NCBI GenBank assembly: GCA_023838465.1
Contig: JAIVEQ010000006.1
Location: 41,841-105,840 of the forward strand
Length of the DNA: 64,000 nt
Direction of reading: 5' to 3'
Source of the DNA: Candidatus Thiodiazotropha sp.
GTDB taxonomy: Bacteria > Pseudomonadota > Gammaproteobacteria > Chromatiales > Chromatiaceae
Made by a program: the position numbers and the translations under genes. Positions 17,205 through 26,269 of the stretch are shown piece by piece (the stretch's first letter is position 1; every line of letters starts with the position of its first letter). The notes beneath the pieces were generated by a model that was given only the letters and a program-made list of their open reading frames with translations, was not told where the DNA came from and ran no database searches.

Positions 17205-18695
17205 ATGATGCCGACAACACAACAACCTCCCAGACCACCGAAACCCCTTGCCGAGTTTCGATCTCCCTTTGCCGGTGCAGGTGTGGGTGATATTCCGTTA
17301 CGTGAGCTTACCAAAAGCGAACCCTTGATCATAAGCCCTGAAACGACACTCCGTGATGCCTTGTTTGAACTCAACAGAGACGATGTCCAGGCGGGTGTGA
17401 TCGCAGAACACAGAGAAAATCCTCTGGGTATTGTTACCTTGCGTGATTTGATCGACGCCATCACCCTGAAACGTGCTGATATGGACGAACCGGTCATCTC
17501 CTACATGACCGCTGCACCTATATCGTTACCGGTCGATGCACCTGCTCATCGGGCAAAGGTTGCTTTGACGCGTAGTAGACTGAGTCACCTGGTACTGCTT
17601 GAGCCCGATGGTCGTTTATTCAATCTGTTATCCCATTCAGATCTGCCGGGATTTCGAGAAGGAGGGGCGGAAACCCTGATTAACAGCATTGAACATGCCG
17701 GTAATGTCGACAGCATGGCAAAAGCAGCCGAAGCGATTCGGCAACGGGGTCGTGAGCTGTTTGTCAATGGCATGGCTGTTGAGGCATTGTGTCAATGGAT
17801 GTCAGGACTGAATGATCTGCTCAGCATCCGTGTGATTGAACTGATTGCCGATGAATTTGACCTGCCACCTGTGTCTTGGTGTTGGATGGTATTCGGATCG
17901 GAGGGAAGACTTGAGCAGACATTTGCGACAGATCAGGACAACGGTCTGATTTTTATGCCTGACAACGAAGAGGATACGCCGCGTATCCGCGCTGCCCTGC
18001 TACCTTTTGCCAAGGCGGTTAACAAAGCACTGGACCGTTGTGGTTTTGCACTTTGTCATGGTGATATCATGGCGGGTAACCCCCAGTTATGCCTATCGGT
18101 TAGGGAATGGCGCGATCGATTTCAACATTGGTTATCCACGCCAGATCCCAAGTCCTTACTGAATGCCACAATATTTTTTGATTTTCGCCCCCTCTATGGT
18201 CAGGATGAGTTGGTGGATGAGCTACACAATTGGTTGTTACCAAAACCTCCCGAGCATCCACGGTTTCTTCATGCACTTGCCACAGAGGCACTGACCTGTT
18301 CACCTTCATTGGGATTGTTCGGTCGGTTTGCCTATGATGGCGGAAATCGTTATCCCCATACCATTGACATGAAGAGACGTGGTGCACGACTGTTTATTGA
18401 TGCTGCGCGCATTTGGGCGCTTAAGCATGGTGTCTGGTCAACCAATACAACTGAACGTCTGCGCGCAGCTGCACCTAAGATGAATCGGTCTCCAGCTGAT
18501 ACAGCGTCTTCGATTGAGGCATTTGATCTGATCCAGCGCGTTCGAATGCAACGGCAGTTGGCAGGTGGGGATTATGATGAAATCAATCGGGTCAATCCGT
18601 CCGAGTTCAGTTCAACACAACGTCTGATGATCAAGGAAGCCTTTAAGCAGGCAAAGGTACTACAGCTTCGACTGCGTCAGGAATTTGAACAATAA
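17205..18695 (+). CDS. CBS-pair DUF294 putative nucleotidyltransferase
   Basis: The 496-residue cytoplasmic protein has a CBS-domain pair at about 30-150 (LRDALFELN, GIVTLRDLIDAI, HLVLLEPDG). The DUF294 nucleotidyltransferase motif GSEGRLEQTFATDQDNGLIF starts near residue 230, and a DUF294_C helical domain extends to the end. These proteins resemble GlnD/KNTase nucleotidyltransferases and probably nucleotidylate a protein or metabolite, with CBS domains sensing adenylates. They are repeatedly found next to acetate symporters and CrbS-type kinases, which fits the upstream genes. The target is unknown. Confidence 0.9.
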   Translation: MMPTTQQPPRPPKPLAEFRSPFAGAGVGDIPLRELTKSEPLIISPETTLRDALFELNRDDVQAGVIAEHRENPLGIVTLRDLIDAITLKRADMDEPVISYMTAAPISLPVDAPAHRAKVALTRSRLSHLVLLEPDGRLFNLLSHSDLPGFREGGAETLINSIEHAGNVDSMAKAAEAIRQRGRELFVNGMAVEALCQWMSGLNDLLSIRVIELIADEFDLPPVSWCWMVFGSEGRLEQTFATDQDNGLIFMPDNEEDTPRIRAALLPFAKAVNKALDRCGFALCHGDIMAGNPQLCLSVREWRDRFQHWLSTPDPKSLLNATIFFDFRPLYGQDELVDELHNWLLPKPPEHPRFLHALATEALTCSPSLGLFGRFAYDGGNRYPHTIDMKRRGARLFIDAARIWALKHGVWSTNTTERLRAAAPKMNRSPADTASSIEAFDLIQRVRMQRQLAGGDYDEINRVNPSEFSSTQRLMIKEAFKQAKVLQLRLRQEFEQ

Positions 18696-18728
18696 CGAAC
18701 CGTATGCATAACAGACCGGAGTAACTTA

Positions 18729-19277
18729 TCAGGGTTCTTGATAAATACTAGAGGTTGCAGGTAACAGTAGATCTTCCAGAAAGTAAGCAGAAAGGGCAGC
18801 ACGGCCACTCAGCTTTGCCTTACGATAGATGGAATGGGCTTGTTGTCTTACCGTCTTCTCACTGACATCGCGCATGATCGCAATCTCCTTATAACTCATT
18901 CCCTTTAATATCAACAAACCCACTTCACGTTCTGCAGCGGTTAACGCCCATTGATTGAATTGTCTGGCGATACCATGACTGAGTCCCTTGATCAGGTCAC
19001 TCATACCACTTCGCCATTGCATACCCTCGACACGTGCTGTTTCAAGGTCTTTAATCAACAACATCTGTGTTTCGTGTTGAATATTGAATTGCTCGGTCAG
19101 ACGTACCATACCGACAGCGATGATAACGATCAGCGTGGGTTGAATCATCTCGATGAGTATCTCACCTAGCGTCAGGTCAGGGTCCTCGAATACTTCCAGT
19201 GCAATGAGCAATATACTACCGGCAACGATGATGAATATACTGCGCCAATGTCCCATTTTTTTTAAATGACCGTTCAT
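18729..19277 (-). CDS. Membrane-anchored LuxR-type transcription regulator
   Basis: The 182-residue protein begins with two predicted membrane helices (about 12-28 and 42-60), then a coiled-coil linker (about 62-95). A C-terminal LuxR/NarL helix-turn-helix follows at about 108-165: LTAAEREVGLLILKGMSYKEIA, then VSEKTVRQQAHSIYRKAKLSGRAAL. There is no receiver domain. It converges on the DUF294 gene with a 33-base gap. A DNA-binding domain tethered to the membrane next to an SLC5-kinase/receiver-only pair suggests it could be the missing output of that pathway; this is inference. Confidence 0.85.
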   Translation of the reverse strand: MNGHLKKMGHWRSIFIIVAGSILLIALEVFEDPDLTLGEILIEMIQPTLIVIIAVGMVRLTEQFNIQHETQMLLIKDLETARVEGMQWRSGMSDLIKGLSHGIARQFNQWALTAAEREVGLLILKGMSYKEIAIMRDVSEKTVRQQAHSIYRKAKLSGRAALSAYFLEDLLLPATSSIYQEP

Positions 19278-19432
19278 GATATCTGTTGCTCAGCTGAAAT
19301 GTTTTGTACTGTTGCTGGGTTAATAGCAGTTGAGTTGATGTCAACGAGCACGGTCGTACTGCAACCATGCTCGTATCAACGCTAGGCGATCAGGCTGTTC
19401 AGAGTTATTGGTTCTGAACGCTATCTCGCATG

Positions 19433-20545
19433 CTATTCACAAAAAGCATCGGGAGAGAGTTCACATAACTCCTCAAGTAACTCTTCCGGATCCTCGATCT
19501 CGCATTGCGGATCTACAAGAATATCAAGGGAGTCACCGACACAGAGCAGTTCTTCCCGTTCACCGGTTAACACGCCATCTTCCATCGCTTCAGCAAGGAC
19601 AAAACCGATACCTGGAATATAGTACTTATTTTCCGTGGATTCAGGATCGAGTGGTGCAAAGTCAAATGTCATTAAACAGCCACCGACGTCGGCACAGGGA
19701 AAATGCTCATTCTCCACGCTTGGTATTGATGCCAAATCAAGATATTGAATGATATCTTCGGCTTCACCCAGAGAAAACTCCGTCCTATGTGCAAGACCTA
19801 CTGTTGGCATTGCCATTATCAACACGCCTGCTTTGGCAAACTCTCTGCCCGATTCAAAGGAACCGTCCAGGTCAACCAGTATGTCATCCTCAAAATTACG
19901 TGCAATTTCACCACAATAGTAGACATTGCCATCCATGTCCTGGGCAAACCAGTCATCGGTGATCTCCACAGCTACATATTCAATACCACCGTCCTCTTCA
20001 TCTTCTTCGGCAATCACTACCGCATCCGCGACAACTCGACACAGTACCCCCTGTATTTCACGAGACTCTTCAGTAACGTGAACGACCACAGTTTCTTCAC
20101 CTTCTTCACCAGCCCGCAGTACATAAGTATGACCAGCAACAACTGATACATAGGGATTTACTGTTGAGTGATCGACATCATCAGGATCAACAAAGACAAT
20201 GGCTGGGTCGAGTAGGGGATCAGCGTCATAACGCTCCTCACCTAGAACCTCACAGGCATCCGTTCGGGCATCGCGCTGATCGCCGCAAAACTCGGCTTCC
20301 TCCATCCTTACCAGTTTTGCCTCATCGCGGCAGGCCACACGTTCACTGCGTAGTGCCAGATTGGTACAATTCGCCAGAGTGGTTTTGTAGTCGTCTACAA
20401 CATCGGATTTACACGCTTGGAACATCTGATTTGCGGTTCTTTCGCAGGGTGATCTGCTATCCTCCTGTGCGATCGCTGTCGTTGTGAAAAAGAGTGATGA
20501 CACAGAGAAAGCCAATGTGCTCATCATCAGCAGTGTGTGTTTCAT
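19433..20545 (-). CDS. Secreted acidic cysteine-containing protein of unknown function
   Basis: The 370-residue product has a signal peptide ending near TTAIA|QED (about 26). About eleven cysteines follow, including the N-terminal SPCERTANQMFQACKSD region, which looks like a disulfide-linked helical module (residues 32-95). The middle (about 125-245) has the pattern NPYVSVVAGHTYVLRA, then EEGEETVVVHV, then WFAQDMDGNVYYCGE, seen in secreted proteobacterial proteins of unknown function. The protein is very acidic. No enzyme motif is recognised. It is alone on the minus strand. Confidence 0.7.
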   Translation of the reverse strand: MKHTLLMMSTLAFSVSSLFFTTTAIAQEDSRSPCERTANQMFQACKSDVVDDYKTTLANCTNLALRSERVACRDEAKLVRMEEAEFCGDQRDARTDACEVLGEERYDADPLLDPAIVFVDPDDVDHSTVNPYVSVVAGHTYVLRAGEEGEETVVVHVTEESREIQGVLCRVVADAVVIAEEDEEDGGIEYVAVEITDDWFAQDMDGNVYYCGEIARNFEDDILVDLDGSFESGREFAKAGVLIMAMPTVGLAHRTEFSLGEAEDIIQYLDLASIPSVENEHFPCADVGGCLMTFDFAPLDPESTENKYYIPGIGFVLAEAMEDGVLTGEREELLCVGDSLDILVDPQCEIEDPEELLEELCELSPDAFCE

Positions 20546-21087
20546 AATCTACTCCCAATTTGTTGAATCTATTTTTGGTTGGTGGTTCTCTTCTCAGAGT
20601 GATAACGATCAGGAATCGTTACCTGGTATATCGATATTTCATTTCAAATTAATTCTCCTCGCGTTGTTTTGATCTGTTTATTCAGCAAATAAGTCTCTGC
20701 TGAAATACTCACTGTTGTGTAGTGAACAAACACGTCGCGTGATACTTTTCCCAACAGTAGTGAGTTAGTGAAAATTTAAGTGATGGAAAGCGATCGCACT
20801 ATAGAATGGATGTTGTACGATAGGTCAGGCAAAACTTAACATGTTGAAAATGCGACTAAAATAAACAGAGCGCTGAGGTCCAGGGAGAGTGGATAGAGAG
20901 TCAGATCAGATTAAAAATGTTAATGCCGCTAGGGTGGAATATAAGTGGTTCATTGGATAGCAGTCCTATATAGAACAAATGTCCTATGGTTATTTGACTA
21001 CTTAACGACTCTACTGGCTTGCAGGATGCTCAATTACAAGTTTCAATTGATTCTGTGATTCAGCAAAGCCCTTTGGAGTTAGTCTGT
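20546..21087. other. Intergenic region between divergent secreted protein and porin genes
   Basis: About 540 bases separate the divergent secreted-protein and porin genes, so both promoters should lie here. The part from 20800 to 21000 is AT-rich. I see no ORF with a good start, no strong hairpin and no confident -35/-10 pair. Confidence 0.4.
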
Positions 21088-22215
21088 ATGTTTCAGAGTG
21101 ACCATGGTTTTTCATCTGGATTTCTATCTCTAATCCTGGCAATGGTTGTTTCATATGGTTTCGCTGATGAGATTGATGATGAAGTGCATACAGAGATTCC
21201 ATCAGACCAGGCAGATTCAGTCAGGATCTACCGTACACGAGATGAACAGCGTGAAGCGGGTTTGCAGAGAGAGATTACTCCCTGGCTTACCCTGTCAGGT
21301 CTGCTGGAAGGTGAAGTTCTCTCTGCAAGGTTTGATCCACGGGAACGACATCCCGATATCAAGGCCAGCGAGAGTAATGCAACATTACAGCTGGGACTGA
21401 TTGCAGATCTGTTCGCTCTGGCAGAGGCTGAGGTGATCGTCGAATACGATACTGATTTAGACAAATTTGTTGCTGATGAGGCCATTATAACCTTTGAATA
21501 TGAACCTTGGGAGTTGAGCCTGGGTAAGCAATACACACCATTTGGTGTCTATTTCAGCCATTTTGTGAGTGGTCCTTTGCTGGAGTTTGGAGAGACCCGA
21601 TCCAGAAAAACCGCAATCCTTACCTATGGACCCAGTGATGAGTTTGATCTCTCCCTCGCACTCTATCGGGGCCGGGCAACAGCGCTGGGTAATGATGCGG
21701 AAGAGTGGGACTGGGCTGTTGGATTCGAAGCCTGGCCGACAGATAATTTCTCATTTGGTTTAAGCTATCAATCCGATCTTGCAGATGCGGATGAACGTCT
21801 GCTTGAAGAGGAGGACGACCGCTACACAGATCGTGTCTCAGGTATTAGCGGTTATCTACTACTGGTCAGTAAACAATTTGAATTCTCATTCGAACTGGTT
21901 ACCGCTACAGATTATTTTCAGGAACTGGAAAAACATCAAAACCGACCGATGGCATGGAATGCTGAATTAGCATACTTTTTTCCGAAGTCTCAATTCGAGC
22001 TGGCAATTCGCTTTGAGGAGAGCCGTGAATTAGCAGATGCAGCAAAATATCAGTATGGATTGGCTGTTACTCGCTATGAAGGTAAGCATGCCAGTCTGAC
22101 ACTGGAATACTTACATGGACAATTCGAGGCAGGATCCTTTGACATAGAACTTGATGATGATATTCCCATACAGCATGTACACACAGTCAGTGCGAAGGTA
22201 ACAATCGAATTTTAA
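21088..22215 (+). CDS. LbtU-like outer-membrane beta-barrel porin
   Basis: I choose ATG 21088 (GGAG at 21074-21077) because it places a signal peptide at the N-terminus (MFQSDHGFSSGFLSLILAM..., cut near FADE); the open frame extends further upstream. The 375-residue product resembles the LbtU siderophore-porin family: EITPWLTLSGLLEGEV, a motif FEYEPWELSLGKQYTPFGVYFSHFVS written here in part as LGKQYTPFG, and alternating aromatic/polar strands ending in a terminal Phe (VTIEF), which is the barrel-assembly signal. It is monocistronic. The substrate is not known; Legionella LbtU imports legiobactin. Confidence 0.75.
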   Translation: MFQSDHGFSSGFLSLILAMVVSYGFADEIDDEVHTEIPSDQADSVRIYRTRDEQREAGLQREITPWLTLSGLLEGEVLSARFDPRERHPDIKASESNATLQLGLIADLFALAEAEVIVEYDTDLDKFVADEAIITFEYEPWELSLGKQYTPFGVYFSHFVSGPLLEFGETRSRKTAILTYGPSDEFDLSLALYRGRATALGNDAEEWDWAVGFEAWPTDNFSFGLSYQSDLADADERLLEEEDDRYTDRVSGISGYLLLVSKQFEFSFELVTATDYFQELEKHQNRPMAWNAELAYFFPKSQFELAIRFEESRELADAAKYQYGLAVTRYEGKHASLTLEYLHGQFEAGSFDIELDDDIPIQHVHTVSAKVTIEF

Positions 22216-22436
22216 CAGTGTGAAAGGCCTAATAATCAATTATTTCCTTTTGTCTCTAACACCATGAAATATTGGTAAAATTAACCACTGAATATCCTGT
22301 CAACATGGGTTTGGTTGCGCCTCATACGGGATATGCAGCCTAGCGTTAAAGTTGGTGCTGGTCAGGCCGATATTTTCTATATATCAATCAATGAATTTGT
22401 ACTTAGTCTACTAGAATAAGCAGTGACGCTGGATAC

Positions 22437-24524
22437 ATGGTAAATAGACTCCTTCCCAATTTTCAGAATGACGAAAGGCGATTGCACATCCAAATGTGGG
22501 TAGTGCTGGGTGTGTGGACCCTGTTGATGCTTTTCTTACTGCTCTGGTTACTGAGAAATGAAGATGCTGAAATATTGGTGTTGGCACGGCAAGAGGCGGT
22601 AGCCAACTTCAATAAAGACCAGGCATTTCGTGTATGGGCCACCAAACATGGCGGTATCTATGTTCCCATCAGTGAGCACACTCAGCCAAGTCCCTATTTA
22701 AGCCATATTCCCGAACGTGAATTGGTGACGCCTTCGGGACGCCGGCTGACATTGATGAATCCTGCCTTCATGCTCCGACAGTTGATGGACGACTATAACG
22801 AACTGTATGGCGTGAAAGGGAGAATTACCAGCCTCAACCCGCTCAATCCAGAGAATGCGCCAGATGAGTGGGAGAGGGAGGCACTCAAGGCATTTGAGAT
22901 GGGAGAAGTTGAACATTTCGAGGTAACCGAGATCAATGAAGCCCCATTTTTGCGCTTGATACGCCCTATGGTAACTGAAGAGGGATGTCTTAAGTGTCAC
23001 GGTCATCAAGGTTTCACAGTGGGATCTATTCGCGGTGGCGTCGGCGTCTCAGTGCCTCTTGCCGGCTATCTTTCTGTGACCAATAGCCGTAAGCGGAATT
23101 TTTTGGTTGTCCTCAGCATGATCTGGGGAGTCGGTATTGTGGGTGTGTGGCTGATTGGAAAACGAAGCCAACAACGCATTCAAGAGCGCAAAAGCTATGA
23201 GGGACAGATCTGGCATCAGGCTAACTTCGATTCTCTGACCGGACTTTCCAACAGGAGTCTGTTTATGGACCGATTGGATCGTGCCCTTGCCTATGCACGG
23301 CGGCATGAGTATAAGCTGGCACTGCTTTTTATCGATCTTGATCGATTCAAAGATGTCAACGATACACTAGGTCATGCCATTGGTGATCTTCTGTTGCAGG
23401 AGGCCGCACAACGCCTGCAAGGCTGTGTGAGGGATATGGATACAGTTTCTCGCTTGGGAGGCGATGAGTTCACAGTCATTCTGCCTGAAGTTGTAGACAG
23501 CATGTCAGCCACGATGGTTGCCGGTACGATATTGACATCACTGTCTCGTCCGTTTGAGATGGATGGGCAAGAGGCCCAACTCTCCGCCAGTATCGGTATC
23601 ACCATCTTTCCCCATGATGGCGAGAATCCTGGGATGCTGTTACAGAATGCTGACACCGCCATGTACAGGGCCAAGGCGGAAGGACGGAATACTTTCCGTT
23701 ACTTCACTTGGGAGATGAATAAAGAAGCCGGTGGACGCGTTACCCTGGAGGCAGCGTTACGACGTGCATTGAAACGTGATGAGTTTGAACTCCATTACCA
23801 GCCAATCCTTACTGCTTCCGATGGCAACCTGATCGGTGCTGAGGCATTGATACGCTGGGAGTCTCCAGAGTTGGGCCTGATAGGACCCAATGAATTTATC
23901 CCTTTGGCTGAAGAGAGTGGTCTGATTGTCCCGATAGGTGATTGGGTGCTGAAAAAGGCAGCTGCTGATTTGGCGAAATGGGATCATGCTGGATTGGTGT
24001 TGCAAAAGCTATCGGTCAACGTCTCAATCGTCCAGTTTCAAATGAAGGGTTTCACTCGAAAGATCCTAGACATCCTCAACAGCCAGCCACACTTGGCATC
24101 CCGTCTTTTTTTCGAGATTACAGAGAGTGTGTTTATGGATGAACACAGGGAGCCTGGGGCACGGCTAGGCAAATTGCGGGAACAGGGTATAGGTATCGCC
24201 ATTGATGACTTTGGAACAGGCTACTCTTCGTTGAGCTACCTGAAGCGTTTCCCTGTAGACAAGATCAAGATCGACCGCTCGTTTGTGCGTGATGTAACCT
24301 GTGATCTTGAGGATGCCGCCCTATGCGAGGCGATAATTGCGATGGCCCATCATCTCGGTCTTGAAGTGGTGGCGGAAGGGGTCGAGACAGATCAGCAGTG
24401 GCAGTTTTTACGTGACAGTGGTTGTGACTATGCACAAGGTTACCTGTTTAGTCGGCCGATGCCGTTTGATCGCTTTACAGATTATCTAAAACAGAATCTG
24501 ACTGTGGACAGGGCAGTGGTCTGA
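22437..24524 (+). CDS. Heme-binding DUF3365 sensor with GGDEF and EAL domains
   Basis: The 695-residue protein has an N-terminal helix (about 20-40), then a periplasmic DUF3365/Tll0287-like sensor with one c-type heme motif CLKCH near residue 183. A second helix lies at about 220-238. The GGDEF domain has an intact RLGGDEF active site (about 339) and the EAL domain has AEALIRW (about 467), IDDFGTGYSSLSYL and AEGVET. Both catalytic motifs are intact, so it may make and degrade cyclic di-GMP. The covalent heme suggests redox, oxygen or NO sensing in the periplasm. Confidence 0.9.
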   Translation: MVNRLLPNFQNDERRLHIQMWVVLGVWTLLMLFLLLWLLRNEDAEILVLARQEAVANFNKDQAFRVWATKHGGIYVPISEHTQPSPYLSHIPERELVTPSGRRLTLMNPAFMLRQLMDDYNELYGVKGRITSLNPLNPENAPDEWEREALKAFEMGEVEHFEVTEINEAPFLRLIRPMVTEEGCLKCHGHQGFTVGSIRGGVGVSVPLAGYLSVTNSRKRNFLVVLSMIWGVGIVGVWLIGKRSQQRIQERKSYEGQIWHQANFDSLTGLSNRSLFMDRLDRALAYARRHEYKLALLFIDLDRFKDVNDTLGHAIGDLLLQEAAQRLQGCVRDMDTVSRLGGDEFTVILPEVVDSMSATMVAGTILTSLSRPFEMDGQEAQLSASIGITIFPHDGENPGMLLQNADTAMYRAKAEGRNTFRYFTWEMNKEAGGRVTLEAALRRALKRDEFELHYQPILTASDGNLIGAEALIRWESPELGLIGPNEFIPLAEESGLIVPIGDWVLKKAAADLAKWDHAGLVLQKLSVNVSIVQFQMKGFTRKILDILNSQPHLASRLFFEITESVFMDEHREPGARLGKLREQGIGIAIDDFGTGYSSLSYLKRFPVDKIKIDRSFVRDVTCDLEDAALCEAIIAMAHHLGLEVVAEGVETDQQWQFLRDSGCDYAQGYLFSRPMPFDRFTDYLKQNLTVDRAVV

Positions 24525-24897
24525 CTGAAATAGTTGGCTCTTCTCAAGACCGAGTGGATAAAGAGCGTTGATTGTCAGAATTTAATCACCAACTCAGATT
24601 CAATTATCTCCAAAAAAAATTAATATTCACCCGGCAACCTAAATATGTTGCCAGGTTAATTGTAGGGTGCGGCCCTGCCGCACCAAAAGCCCATTGGACA
24701 ATTAATAAACTGCTATCGTTGTGAGCCATCTCAATTATTTTTCAGCCATAAGCATGGCTGTTTTTACTTATTTTCAGCGTGAGTTAAGGCAGCCACTCTA
24801 GACTGAAGATAGTCGGGTACCAAGGAGGGTATCCCAAAGTTGAGTGAGAGGAGTCAGGGACTAACTCTATATCACGTCGTTGATGAGGATTGCAGCC
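24525..24897. other. Intergenic region with a palindromic repeat
   Basis: This 373-base gap holds one copy of a short palindromic repeat (24663-24684) and an imperfect hairpin around GGCAACCTAAATATGTTGCC (24633-24652). The promoter of the EF-hand gene is presumably near its 3' end. No ORF is supported. Confidence 0.4.
24663..24684 (+). repeat. REP-like palindrome, copy A
   Basis: TAGGGTGCGGCCCTGCCGCACC contains the arms GGTGCGGC and GCCGCACC. The sequence belongs to the same family as the two copies at 25561-25583 and 25601-25621, on the other side of the EF-hand gene. Confidence 0.6.
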
Positions 24898-25482
24898 ATG
24901 AAGAAGCTGAACAAAACCATGGTATTAGGGATAATGTTAGTGATTCCTGGATGGGTCACTGCACAAACTCCGCTGACACAACCTGGGCCACTTCCGTTTC
25001 AAACCTTTGATGTTGATGGGAACGGTTCCATCAGCAGGCAAGAATTTGAGACGGTACATGCCCAGAGGCGATCAGCTAGAACTAATCAGGGCGGTCCGAT
25101 GCGGGGGCAGGCAACCAGCCCAAAGTTCCAATATTTCGATAGTAATGATGATGGTCAGCTTAGCCAGAAAGAGCTCCTATCTGGTCAGCACAACAGAATG
25201 TTAATGATGAAGCAAAGTGGGAAGCGTGGTGGCAGGGGGATGGGTCGTAATATGCCGGCATTTGGTGACTTTGATTTGAACCAAGACGGTGTCCTGGTTC
25301 AAGAGGAGCTAGACCAGGCACGTGCCAAACGTATCACTGAACGGGCAAGCCAGGGCTATCTGATGAGGAATCTGGGCAATGCACCCACCTTCAGCAGTAT
25401 CGATAGGGATCGCGATGGTCAGGTAACAGCGGATGAATTTGCAGCTGCCCAGGCGGCACATAGACAACAGCGCAACAGATAG
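24898..25482 (+). CDS. Exported EF-hand calcium-binding protein
   Basis: The frame can start at TTG 24880 or ATG 24883, but ATG 24898 gives a normal signal peptide (MKKLNKTMVLGIMLVIPGW, cut after VTAQ). The 194-residue product contains about four EF-hand loops: DVDGNGSISRQEFE, DSNDDGQLSQKELL, DLNQDGVLVQEELD and DRDRDGQVTADEFA. They are separated by Arg/Gln/Gly-rich linkers. It is therefore a periplasmic or secreted calcium-binding protein. The neighbours give no clue about its partner. Confidence 0.85.
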   Translation: MKKLNKTMVLGIMLVIPGWVTAQTPLTQPGPLPFQTFDVDGNGSISRQEFETVHAQRRSARTNQGGPMRGQATSPKFQYFDSNDDGQLSQKELLSGQHNRMLMMKQSGKRGGRGMGRNMPAFGDFDLNQDGVLVQEELDQARAKRITERASQGYLMRNLGNAPTFSSIDRDRDGQVTADEFAAAQAAHRQQRNR

Positions 25483-25560
25483 CTAAGCACGCTGATCGAT
25501 TGCTATTTCCAACCGGTGTAAGATAGGTTGTCAGTGTTCGTTTAACAGCTAGCTCTCTGT

Positions 25561-25621
25561 GGTGGGGCAGGGCCCCACCCTACCGTCCATTTCGAGCTGA
25601 AGGGTGGAGCCCTGCCCCACC
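25561..25621. repeat. REP-like palindromes, copies B and C
   Basis: Copy B (25561-25583) reads GGTGGGGCAGGGCCCCACCC plus TAC and is in reverse orientation. Copy C (25601-25621) has AGGGTGGAGCCCTGCCCCAC plus C and is forward. The two face each other across 17 bases and can form a large hairpin, like a bacterial interspersed REP pair. Both share GGGTG-(N)-GGCCCTGCC-(N)-CACC with copy A. Confidence 0.65.
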
Positions 25622-25700
25622 GGTCAGTCAGTCTATTGCTGACAAGCACAAACTCACAGGATTCATCAAACGATCGATAGTCCGCAAGGAGGCGGCACCC

Positions 25701-26150
25701 ATGTCAGGAAAGATACAAGCAGTCACACTGCTACCCACTCCTTCGCGAAAACTTTATATCTGGCAGTTGACCACACATGCACTGGCATTGCTGGTCACAC
25801 TCTTCGCTCCCCTGATACTGTTACATAAGTTACTGCTGCTATTGTTGTTGGCAATCTATATTTTGTATTCACAACGACAATCTCAAAGAACCAATCGTAA
25901 ACATATCCTCAAGGTAAGGATAGAGCCTGATGGCAGGTCTCGACTAACCATGGGAGATGGACGACGATTGATAGCTAAGGTCCGTTCGGATAGTGTCATT
26001 ACTCCCTGGTTGATTCTTTTACGATTCAATCTCAAGCAAGGACGGTTTCCTCCGACGATGGTTTTGTTTGAAGATGCTTTGCCTCATGAACAGATGCGAC
26101 AGCTGAGAGTTTTATTGAAATTTGGAGGGATTAATCAGGAAGATGGGTAA
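25701..26150 (+). CDS. YgfX-like membrane protein
   Basis: The 149-residue protein has two close membrane helices (about 20-57) followed by a cytoplasmic region. That region has RIEPDGRSRLTMGDGRRLIAKV, SDSVITPWLILLRFN and LPHEQMRQLRVLLKF, the pattern of the YgfX family. In E. coli YgfX (CptA) is encoded with SdhE and has been described as a toxin acting on FtsZ and MreB. No sdhE is present here, so this is an orphan. AAGGAGG precedes the ATG. Confidence 0.7.
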   Translation: MSGKIQAVTLLPTPSRKLYIWQLTTHALALLVTLFAPLILLHKLLLLLLLAIYILYSQRQSQRTNRKHILKVRIEPDGRSRLTMGDGRRLIAKVRSDSVITPWLILLRFNLKQGRFPPTMVLFEDALPHEQMRQLRVLLKFGGINQEDG

Positions 26151-26269
26151 GTTCCATAGCTTGAAATCATAATTTGACCAACAATAATTATTCATAGTTA
26201 CCTATGCCGAGCTAAGGCATGGTTCAAGACTATGTTGATGATTATAAGATCGAGCAACAAGGAGGCACC

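Noticed and set aside
25701..26150. YgfX-like protein as part of a toxin-antitoxin pair
   Set aside because: No sdhE or other small antitoxin-like gene lies beside it, and YgfX toxicity is not established outside E. coli.
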